This document shows positions 6,738 to 13,084 of a stretch of DNA of 13,084 nt, piece by piece; positions within the stretch are counted from its first letter, which is position 1, and every line of letters begins with the position of its first letter. The DNA comes from Hyphomicrobiales bacterium. GTDB lineage: Bacteria; Pseudomonadota; Alphaproteobacteria; Rhizobiales; S144-35. Both the position numbers and the translations under genes were made by a program. Location: NCBI GenBank assembly GCA_015494185.1, contig WGBT01000188.1:1-13084 (forward strand), written 5' to 3'. Below the pieces are notes generated by a model. That model did not search any database and had not been told where the DNA came from. It saw nothing but the letters and a program-made list of their open reading frames with translations.

Positions 6738-8629
6738 CAGTGCGCACCTTGTGAAATTTTTCCGCCCTGTTTGCGGTGTGCCCCTGCCAGGCGGACAATG
6801 CGCGACTGTCTAATATCGGCCAGCACCTGATCGCGCGGACCATAATGAAGGGGCGCGCCATCTTCCAGAAAAAGCAGCTTGTCCAGGCTGGCCAGAACCG
6901 ATTTGCGATGGGCGATCACGATGACGATGGACCCGGCGCGCCGCAACCGGTTGATGGCGAGATTGAGCGCCTTTTCGCCTTCTGAATCGAGATTGGAATT
7001 GGGTTCGTCAAGAACCACAAGAAAAGGCGGGCCAATGACGGCGCGGGCCAGCGCGATGCGCTGACGCTGCCCTGCCGAAAGATTGTAATGTCCCGCACCA
7101 AGCCGGGTGTCATAGCCCTCAGGCAGGCGCAAAATCATGTCATGGGCTCCCGACAAGCGCCCGGCCGCCAGAATATCATCAAAGGAATAATCTGACTGAA
7201 AACGGGCAATATTATCGGCAACCGTGCCCTCAAACAGCTCAATATCCTGCGGCAGATAGCCAAGGCTCTTGCCCAGCCGTTCTGCGCGGTACTGCCCAGG
7301 CTCGGCACCATCAAGACGAATTTCACCTGAAGCAGGTGGCCAGATATTGAGAAGGCCGCGTGCAAGCGTTGACTTGCCGCTGCCGCTGGCGCCGATGATT
7401 CCTAGAGCCTCACCGGCCTCAAGCGAAAAGCTAACACCGCGGAGAAGCAGCCGATGGCCCACAGGGGCCCTAATGGACAATTTATCAACCGTAAGGCTTT
7501 GTTTGGGGGCTGGCAGATCTGCTTCTATCCGGGGCTTTTCCCCAACCTCAGCTTTCATCGCCTGCCACCAGTCCAAAAGACGGCGCCCGCCTTGCAAAAC
7601 CTCACCAATCGTCCGCCATTGGGCAATGGTTTGATCCAGAGGCGCCATAGCCCGCGAAAATAGAATTGAAGCGGCAACAATGGCCCCTGCAGAGATTTCC
7701 TGAAGAATGGCAAGCCAGGCCCCAAGCGCCAGAATAAGAGACTGAATCATCAGGCGGAAACTTTTGACCAAACTGCCAAACAGGGCGGCAATCCGGCTGC
7801 CTTGGTCTTGAGCGCGCAGGCTGTCCTCATGAAGGTTCTGCCAGTGGCGCTGCAGGGTTTCGACAAGCCTCATGGCCTTGAGAACCTCCCCATTGCGGCG
7901 CGCGGCAAGAGCCAGATTATTTTCCTTGTGGGCCAAATCCGCCATTTTGGCAATGGCGGGTTTGCTGAAGCGCTCATTGAGCAGGGTCATTAAGACAAGC
8001 AGCAGGGCGCCACCTATGGCAAACCACCCCAAATCCGGATGCAACATGAAAATGACGGCGATATAAACCGGTATCCAGGGCAGATCGAACAAGACAGCCG
8101 CCCCGCCGCTGGAGAGAAACTGACGTATAGCCTGCCAGCCGGGCAAGAGCGGTGCCGCCGTGGTTTGACCTGCCCCTTCTGACCGTGAAGCCAAAGGACC
8201 CGCAGCCTTTCTGTTCTGTGCCACATCCTCCTGAGCAAAACGGGCAAACAAGGGGCCTGCTATAATACGGTCCAAAACAGCGGCCACCTGTGCCAGAAGC
8301 CGCATACGGATAAAATGAAACAGCCCGAAAAAGACAAACAGGACAACCACCAATAGGGTGAGAGCGGCCAGAGTCTGCAAACTTTGAGAGGTCAGCACCC
8401 GGTCATAAATCTGCAACATGAACAAAGGCCCTGCCAGCATCAGCAGATTAAGTAAAATACTGAACCCCATCACGGCCCACAGTCCGCTTTTTACGATGGC
8501 GGGCACAGACGCCGGCTCCTCATGCTCAGCACGCAGGTCTGCATTACGGATCCGCCTGGGACGGGTGCGGTCCGGAGCTGATATTTTGTGTTTTGCTTTC
8601 AAATTGAATCCCGCAATACGGATACGCAT
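6737..8629 (-). CDS. Type I secretion ABC transporter/permease (PrtD family)
   Basis: This inner-membrane exporter subunit energises one-step secretion of C-terminal-signal (RTX) proteins through a HlyD adaptor and TolC channel. The 630-residue protein has a membrane domain with about six helices (near 50-70, 86-106, 175-195, 200-217, 290-308, 312-330) and a complete nucleotide-binding domain. The Walker A is GASGSGKST (413-421), the Q-loop is Q461, the signature is LSAGQ (517-521), the Walker B is VVLDE (538-542) and the H-loop is H574. It has no N-terminal C39 peptidase-like domain, as expected for the PrtD group. The N-terminal 45 residues are basic and not conserved. ATG 8629 has only a weak AGG upstream. 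No inactivating change is visible. It is coupled to the broken adaptor gene and divergent from the RTX epimerase gene, its most obvious substrate. Confidence 0.9.
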   Translation of the reverse strand: MRIRIAGFNLKAKHKISAPDRTRPRRIRNADLRAEHEEPASVPAIVKSGLWAVMGFSILLNLLMLAGPLFMLQIYDRVLTSQSLQTLAALTLLVVVLFVFFGLFHFIRMRLLAQVAAVLDRIIAGPLFARFAQEDVAQNRKAAGPLASRSEGAGQTTAAPLLPGWQAIRQFLSSGGAAVLFDLPWIPVYIAVIFMLHPDLGWFAIGGALLLVLMTLLNERFSKPAIAKMADLAHKENNLALAARRNGEVLKAMRLVETLQRHWQNLHEDSLRAQDQGSRIAALFGSLVKSFRLMIQSLILALGAWLAILQEISAGAIVAASILFSRAMAPLDQTIAQWRTIGEVLQGGRRLLDWWQAMKAEVGEKPRIEADLPAPKQSLTVDKLSIRAPVGHRLLLRGVSFSLEAGEALGIIGASGSGKSTLARGLLNIWPPASGEIRLDGAEPGQYRAERLGKSLGYLPQDIELFEGTVADNIARFQSDYSFDDILAAGRLSGAHDMILRLPEGYDTRLGAGHYNLSAGQRQRIALARAVIGPPFLVVLDEPNSNLDSEGEKALNLAINRLRRAGSIVIVIAHRKSVLASLDKLLFLEDGAPLHYGPRDQVLADIRQSRIVRLAGAHRKQGGKISQGAH

Positions 8630-9405
8630 AACGGCCTGACACTTCTATGTTTTGTATGTTTTGCAGGGGGCACCTCTGAATAAATTACTGATCTCAGCAC
8701 AGCCCCCGGCTGACCACCTATGGCTGCCGATCAAAACAGACGAAAAACCCAAAGGTTGTAGTGAAATAGGTTGTTTCATCACAGGCTCCATGATGCTTTT
8801 GTCCAATAGAGCTGGGTATTCTACGGAATAAAACTTCCGCAATCCTATTCGTGCAGACAGTGACCTCAATTTACCAATGTTTCCAACTAATACATGCCCG
8901 CCTTATGGATGCGCAAGATGCAATGAAAGAAAAAAATCTACATTTTCTCTCATTCTGTCATAGTTACACTAAAAGCACTCCTTGAATTTCAATGACTTAG
9001 CGATTGTTTCTTCCTTCTTATGGATTTTTTTCTTAAAATTATCACAATTTCCTATTGAATATCTTGCGCGGCTCGTATAAAAAGCGGCCAAAGCATAACA
9101 CATAAGGCCAATAACATCGTTCAGAGGCAAAAGCGGGAAACGCCATGACACAAGTAAAGATGTTTGCTAAGGCACTGAATCATAACCACAATTAGGCAAA
9201 TCCAAACAGGTCTTCGAACTGCCATAAAACGGTTTTTCATTCGCTTGACGGAGCGCTTCGGGTGCGTATCCGAGAAGGTTTTTTTTGTCCTTCATAATCG
9301 CTCTGATAAGGTTTGGGTTCTATTCGAGATAGAAATAGCGCAGTTCAATTTCAGGGCCTGTTATAAAGTTTTCTATATTACGGGTTTATTATACGGTCTT
9401 CGCAA

Positions 9406-9453
9406 TGCAATAAAAAGAATTTTATTGCAGGTGTTTTTTGGCGTCTTTTTTTT
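9406..9453 (+). terminator. Strong hairpin followed by T-tracts
   Basis: TGCAATAAAA (9406-9415) and TTTTATTGCA (9420-9429) form a perfect 10-base stem with an AGAA tetraloop. T6 (9433-9438 region) and T9 (9446-9454 region) follow. It looks like a plus-strand intrinsic terminator, although the stem is AU-rich. No gene ends here, so it would close an unrecognised short transcript or act as an attenuator-like element about 240 bases before the epimerase start. Confidence 0.4.
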
Positions 9454-9611
9454 TGGCGATTAGGCGGGGCTGTTAAATCATTGGAATTATTGAAAGCGCC
9501 GGGGTTATTGAAAATATATATTGCAAATGTTTAGAGGGGATTGAATTGAGAAGAACTCTGAGATTAAAATGACAATTAATAAAATGATTTTGCGTTAATC
9601 ATGCAATAAAC

Positions 9612-9634
9612 GGAAATTTTATTCATTAATTTCC
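9612..9634. promoter_or_regulatory. Inverted repeat upstream of the epimerase gene
   Basis: GGAAATT (9612-9618) and AATTTCC (9628-9634) form a perfect 7-base dyad with a 9-base spacer, 59 bases before the epimerase ATG. The location is suitable for a regulator site or a leader hairpin. No clear -35/-10 pair can be assigned with confidence. Confidence 0.3.
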
Positions 9635-9680
9635 ACTGCATTTCATATTTTTACTGCTTCAGCAACATCGAAAAAAATTG

Positions 9681-9687
9681 AAGGAGG
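9681..9687 (+). promoter_or_regulatory. Strong ribosome binding site of the epimerase gene
   Basis: AAGGAGG lies 5 bases before ATG 9693. It is the strongest Shine-Dalgarno match in the window. It decides the start at 9693 over the in-frame TTG at 9678, which would place the Shine-Dalgarno inside the coding sequence. Confidence 0.85.
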
Positions 9688-9692
9688 TCAGG

Positions 9693-11657
9693 ATGAATTA
9701 CGATTTTCCCCCGCCCCAGGCGTTTTTTGACAAGGGTGCTCCTGATCCCAATCTCCCTTATGTCTACAATATTCTTGACTATGGTGCCGTCAATGATCCT
9801 GCGGTGGACAGTACCGCAGCCATTCAGGCCGCCATTGTTGCAGCCAATGCAGCGGGTGGCGGTATTGTCTATATGCCGCCGGGCACCTATGGTATTTCTG
9901 CAAGCGATTTTCTGCCGGGCAAGTCCGGCTCCATCTATCTGCTGGACAATGTCTTTCTCAAGGGCGCCGGCATGGGGGTGACCACCGTTCGCCTGATGGA
10001 TGGCTCAAGCGACGAAATCACGGGGCTTGTACGCACGGATCCATCCAAGGGAACGCTCAATTACGGCATGGCCGACTTCACCATTGACGGCAACCGTGAC
10101 AACACAAGCAACACGGTGATTGCCGTCCTGACCGGGGTCAAAGAGCACAATGGCGACGGCATTCCAGACCAGGATGTCTATATTCTGCGCATGGAAGCGA
10201 AAAACCATTCGTCTTACGGCTTCGACCCCCATGAGCAGACCCACAGGCTGCTTCTGCAAGACAGTGTGGCCCACAATAATGGCAAGGACGGATTTGTTGC
10301 CGATTATCTGGTGGACAGCGATTTCATCGGCAATATTGCCTATAACAATGACCGGCACGGCTTTAATGTCACAACCACCACAAATGATTTCCGCATGACG
10401 GACAATATTGCCTATGGCAACGGATCAGCGGGCATTGTTCTGCAGCGGGGGGATTTCGATATTGATATCGTCCGTGATGTGACAATCACCGGCGGCGAAT
10501 ATTACAACAATGGCAAAGAAGGCATTCTTGTGCGCATGAGCGAGGATGTCACCATTGACAATGTCAATGTCCACGATAATGGCACCTATGGGGTCCGCAT
10601 CAAGGGTTCAAGCAATGTCACCCTCTCCAACAGTACTGTGGCCAACAACTCCCAGCTTGAACATGGCAAATACAGCAATATCCAGATTCTTGACGAGTTT
10701 GACAATCTGACCGGAAGCAATTTCAAGGCCTGGCACAATCTGTTTGAAAACAATGTGATTGAGGCCACATCAGCGATCAAGGCCCGCTACGGGATCGAGG
10801 AACGGGCGGGCGATGTGGATTACAACACCATTGCTGCAGACAACAGCTTTATCGGGGACCATGTGAACGGCAATGTCAAGCTGACCGGCGCCAACAGCAG
10901 CTGGATCGGCTTTGGCGCCACAGAACAAGATGACATTCTGGTGGGCACCGATCAGGACGATACCATTGACGGGCTGGGCGGCGATGACACGATTTCCGGC
11001 AAAAAAGGCAATGATACGCTGCTTGGCAGCGCTGGCGATGATGTCATTGATGGCGGCAGCGGCAACGATACCCTCAGCGGCGGCAGCGGCAATGACACGC
11101 TTAAAGGCGGCTCTGGTGCCGATCTGGTCTTTGGCGGGGATGGGGATGATCTCATCTTGACCGGCAAGGATGACGATACGGTTCATGGCGGCCTTGGCGC
11201 CGATACGATCACCACCGACACAGGCTCCGATCTTGTTCATGGCGGGGATGGGGATGACTTTATCCGCGGCAAGGACGGCGATGACATCCTGCTGGGCGAT
11301 GCCGGCAATGACATCATAGATGGCGGCAAGCACAAGGACCTGCTCGACGGCGGCGCCGGCGATGACAATCTGAATGGCGGCAGCGGCGATGACGTGCTTG
11401 TCTATACGGTCTCGGAAAATGTGGGTGCTGATGATTTCTATGACGGCGCCCTTGGGACCGACACGCTAAGGCTCAGACTGACGGAAGCAGAAAAGGCAGC
11501 CCTTCAGGCCGAGATCGATGCCTTTGAGGCCTTTCTGCAACAAAATGCAGATCCCACAACAAAAACGGGGGCAACCTTCAAATTCACCCAGATCGGTCTG
11601 GATGCCAAGAATTTCGAAGCTCTTGAGATCGAGATTGTTGACGACAGTATAGTATGA
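9693..11657 (+). CDS. Secreted AlgE-type mannuronan C5-epimerase with RTX repeats
   Basis: The predicted role is to convert beta-D-mannuronate to alpha-L-guluronate in an extracellular mannuronan/alginate-type polymer, with calcium dependence. Residues about 22-400 form a right-handed beta-helix A-module closely resembling Azotobacter AlgE4. They contain the motif YGFDPHEQT with Y175, D178 and H180 at the catalytic positions, DGFVAD with D204, and NNDRHGF with R221 and H222. Compared with AlgE4 there is an extra N-terminal segment of about 26 residues. The position of AlgE4 K117 is threonine (T141), and the following Trp/Phe-containing loop differs. Residues 418-570 are 17 RTX nonapeptides. 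The C-terminal 84 residues contain an amphipathic LTEAEKAALQAEIDAFEAFL stretch and a hydrophobic acidic tail (FEALEIEIVDDSIV), typical of type I secretion signals. There is no Sec signal peptide. The gene lies between a divergent type I exporter and manC/algA, which supports a polysaccharide role. Epimerase versus a related lyase activity cannot be settled by reading. Confidence 0.88.
   Translation: MNYDFPPPQAFFDKGAPDPNLPYVYNILDYGAVNDPAVDSTAAIQAAIVAANAAGGGIVYMPPGTYGISASDFLPGKSGSIYLLDNVFLKGAGMGVTTVRLMDGSSDEITGLVRTDPSKGTLNYGMADFTIDGNRDNTSNTVIAVLTGVKEHNGDGIPDQDVYILRMEAKNHSSYGFDPHEQTHRLLLQDSVAHNNGKDGFVADYLVDSDFIGNIAYNNDRHGFNVTTTTNDFRMTDNIAYGNGSAGIVLQRGDFDIDIVRDVTITGGEYYNNGKEGILVRMSEDVTIDNVNVHDNGTYGVRIKGSSNVTLSNSTVANNSQLEHGKYSNIQILDEFDNLTGSNFKAWHNLFENNVIEATSAIKARYGIEERAGDVDYNTIAADNSFIGDHVNGNVKLTGANSSWIGFGATEQDDILVGTDQDDTIDGLGGDDTISGKKGNDTLLGSAGDDVIDGGSGNDTLSGGSGNDTLKGGSGADLVFGGDGDDLILTGKDDDTVHGGLGADTITTDTGSDLVHGGDGDDFIRGKDGDDILLGDAGNDIIDGGKHKDLLDGGAGDDNLNGGSGDDVLVYTVSENVGADDFYDGALGTDTLRLRLTEAEKAALQAEIDAFEAFLQQNADPTTKTGATFKFTQIGLDAKNFEALEIEIVDDSIV
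10944..11402 (+). repeat. RTX nonapeptide repeat array (17 units)
   Basis: There are seventeen consecutive 27-base units encoding GGxGxDxxx-type calcium-binding nonapeptides, residues 418-570 of the epimerase. Central units such as GGSGNDTLS and GGSGNDTLK (residues 454-471) are nearly identical at the DNA level, so unit number could change by slippage or recombination. Units 9, 11 and 15 (TGKDDDTVH, TDTGSDLVH, GGKHKDLLD) are degenerate. Confidence 0.92.
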
Positions 11658-11683
11658 TTCGCCATCCCCTTCCCTTGACGCTT

Positions 11684-11709
11684 ACCGCTGCCAGGGCGGC
11701 TAAAGCGGT
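11684..11709 (+). repeat. Hairpin downstream of the epimerase gene
   Basis: ACCGCT (11684-11689) plus GCC pairs with GGC and AGCGGT (11704-11709) around AGGGC, with a TAA bulge. It is GC-rich but lacks a T-run, so it is a doubtful terminator. A second inverted repeat, GGAGTGC (11759-11765) / GCACTCC (11786-11792), lies closer to the next gene in this 186-base gap, and ATTTTTT follows at 11811-11817. Either could attenuate transcription between the epimerase and manC/algA genes. Confidence 0.3.
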
Positions 11710-11843
11710 TGGCCTATGAAGGGTAATAAGCAGGGTTGGGGATATCAGGGAAAGAGCGGGAGTGCCGAAAAAGCATAGCTGTACAGCACTCCTCCATTCC
11801 CAATATTGATATTTTTTGCCTAGAGTAGAGTAAGAGTATGTTG

Positions 11844-13084
11844 ATGAATTTATATGGTTATATCCTATCCGGGGGGAGTGGAACCCGGCTGTGGCCTCTT
11901 TCCCGGCGTGACTATCCCAAACAATTACAAAAACTCGTAGGGGAACACACGCTGCTTCAGCAAGCCCTGGCGATGGCTGTGCAGGCAACCGGCCGTCCAC
12001 CTGGCGTGATTGCCAACAGAGAACACCGTTTCCAGATCCGCAAACAAGCCGAAGAGCTGGGGCTGGAAAAGGTTGACATTCTTCTTGAGAGCGTGGGGCG
12101 CAATACCGCGCCGGCTGCCATCATCGCGGCCCTGAATGCCCTTGAAAAGGATGCTCTTCAAGCGAATGAAGGATATGACAGAAAAGCTTCACGCCAAGAA
12201 AGAGCAAACGCGCCCATTGTCTTGCTCATGCCTTCCGATCACAAGATCGAGGACAAGGCTCGTTTTGTAGATGATGTCGCCCAAGCCGCCGAAGCCGCTG
12301 CGAAGGGCATGATCGTCACCCTTGGCATCACCCCCCAAAGTCCGCAGACGGCTTATGGCTATATTCGCGCTTCAGACAAAAAAGTCACGGACAGGGTTTT
12401 TTCTGTTGCTGAATTTGTCGAAAAACCGAATCGGAAGACAGCCAAGGGTTATCTTGCCTCCGGCAATTATTACTGGAACAGCGGCATTTTCGTCTATTGC
12501 GCCCGCACCCTGCTTGAAGAGGCGGAAAGAATTCTGCCTCAGACTTTGGCTTTTTGTAAAAAGGCCCTGAAAAACGCCCGCAGGGATTTGGGCTTCACCC
12601 TGCTTGACCATGAAAGTTTCCGGCAATGCGAAGACATCTCCATTGACTACGGGATCATGGAACACACAAACAGGGCTGCGGTTCTACCGGTTGATTTCGG
12701 ATGGTCTGACCTAGGGTCCTGGGATGCGGTGTGGCAGGAACTTGACAGCGATGAGGATGGCAACAGTGTCAAGGGTGATGTGGTCTTGCGCGAAAGTGAG
12801 AACTGTCTTGTCATGAGCGATAGCCGCCTTGTGGCTGGCATTGGTGTCAAGAATCTTGCCATTATCGACACCCCTGATGCCTTGCTTGTCATCAACCGCA
12901 AAAAAGCACAAAAGGTGGGCAAGATTGTCAACTATCTCAAGGCGCGAAATCAGCCCGAAGCGGTGATGCACCGGCGCACCTACAGACCTTGGGGCTGGTA
13001 TGAACAGATCGACCAGGGCGAACGGCACCAGGTCAAGATTCTGCATATTGCGCCGGGGCAAAAACTGTCGGTGCAAAGCCACAA
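11844..13084 (+). CDS. Mannose-1-phosphate guanylyltransferase, bifunctional type (ManC/AlgA), 3' end missing
   Basis: The enzyme makes GDP-mannose from mannose-1-phosphate and GTP. AlgA-type members also isomerise fructose-6-phosphate and mannose-6-phosphate. GDP-mannose is the precursor of GDP-mannuronate for alginate and of many capsular sugars. The window holds 413 codons without a stop; the family is about 470-480 residues. The nucleotidyltransferase domain has SGGSGTRLWPLSR (9-21), GRNTAPA (85-91), MPSDH (129-133), YGYI (171-174), FVEKP (191-195), YYWNSGIF (209-216) and GWSDLGSW (286-293). The C-terminal cupin (isomerase) domain has begun with YRPWGWYE (380-387) and is cut at LSVQSH, just where the metal-binding histidines begin. 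ATG 11844 has AAGAG 7 bases upstream; an in-frame ATG at 11838 has no spaced site. It follows the epimerase by 186 bases on the same strand, perhaps as part of the same polysaccharide locus. Confidence 0.92.
   Translation, partial: MNLYGYILSGGSGTRLWPLSRRDYPKQLQKLVGEHTLLQQALAMAVQATGRPPGVIANREHRFQIRKQAEELGLEKVDILLESVGRNTAPAAIIAALNALEKDALQANEGYDRKASRQERANAPIVLLMPSDHKIEDKARFVDDVAQAAEAAAKGMIVTLGITPQSPQTAYGYIRASDKKVTDRVFSVAEFVEKPNRKTAKGYLASGNYYWNSGIFVYCARTLLEEAERILPQTLAFCKKALKNARRDLGFTLLDHESFRQCEDISIDYGIMEHTNRAAVLPVDFGWSDLGSWDAVWQELDSDEDGNSVKGDVVLRESENCLVMSDSRLVAGIGVKNLAIIDTPDALLVINRKKAQKVGKIVNYLKARNQPEAVMHRRTYRPWGWYEQIDQGERHQVKILHIAPGQKLSVQSH

Larger units (their letters stand above)
8630..9692. 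other. AT-rich divergent intergenic region
   Basis: I recognise no gene in these 1.06 kb. The composition becomes clearly AT-rich towards 9680. Visible structure includes a perfect tandem duplication of TATGTTTTG (8646-8654 and 8655-8663), GGGGGC (8667-8672) facing GCCCCC (8702-8707), a strong hairpin at 9406-9429, a direct repeat TTATTGAAA (9487-9495 and 9505-9513), and an inverted repeat at 9612-9634. Open frames at 8645-8869, 8969-9151 (minus) and 9245-9463 (plus) are short, compositionally odd and match no family I know. The right end holds the epimerase leader. Confidence 0.5.

Noticed and set aside
8645..9151. Short minus-strand open frames (8645-8869 and 8969-9151)
   Set aside because: No Shine-Dalgarno, no recognisable domain and unusual composition; I considered an IS end near 8667-8690 but found no matching terminal repeat.
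10770..11333. A 187-codon minus-strand open frame opposite the RTX repeats
   Set aside because: It is the antisense shadow of a GC-periodic repeat array (alternating Ile/Ala-rich text) with the strong AlgE-type protein on the other strand.
10944..11402. Regular 27-base periodicity that might suggest a tandem DNA element or CRISPR
   Set aside because: The units are in frame and encode RTX nonapeptides without spacers of unrelated sequence.

Overview
The window looks like a chromosomal segment of an alphaproteobacterium. The evidence is the kinds of protein encoded: an LptF-type permease divergent from a PepA-type leucyl aminopeptidase, a MazG pyrophosphohydrolase, a PrtD-type type I secretion ABC protein and an alphaproteobacterial-style IS630 relic. 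I cannot name the genus from sequence alone.

Positions 1-5561 form a housekeeping half. lptF lies on the minus strand (135-1250). It faces away from pepA (1743-3254) across an unusually long 492-base divergent gap. mazG (3476-4408) follows pepA on the plus strand. Next comes a 502-base gene-free stretch holding a terminator-like hairpin, a structured AT-rich element and a striking long inverted repeat (about 4671-4817). That repeat is followed at once by a second hairpin with a T-tract. A small PH-domain membrane protein gene (4911-5561) closes this half.

Positions 5562-6740 are decaying DNA: a mutated N-terminal piece of an IS630-family transposase (minus strand), then the 3' remnant of a type I secretion HlyD/PrtE-type adaptor gene. 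The adaptor has lost most of its N-terminal half and carries a frameshift. Its upstream partner, the PrtD-like ABC exporter (6737-8629, minus strand), looks intact, and the two genes overlap by TGATG.

Across a 1.06-kb AT-rich gap lies, divergently, a 654-residue secreted protein (9693-11657). Its N-terminal part is an AlgE-type mannuronan C5-epimerase module with the YGFDPHE catalytic motif. It is followed by 17 RTX calcium-binding nonapeptides and a C-terminal type I secretion region. A bifunctional-type mannose-1-phosphate guanylyltransferase gene (manC/algA family, 11844 onward) follows on the same strand and runs off the window end.

Together, GDP-mannose synthesis, a secreted C5-epimerase and a divergent type I exporter suggest the edge of a locus that makes and remodels an alginate-like (mannuronan-containing) exopolysaccharide. 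The adjacent export adaptor is broken, so export must use an adaptor elsewhere or has been lost.
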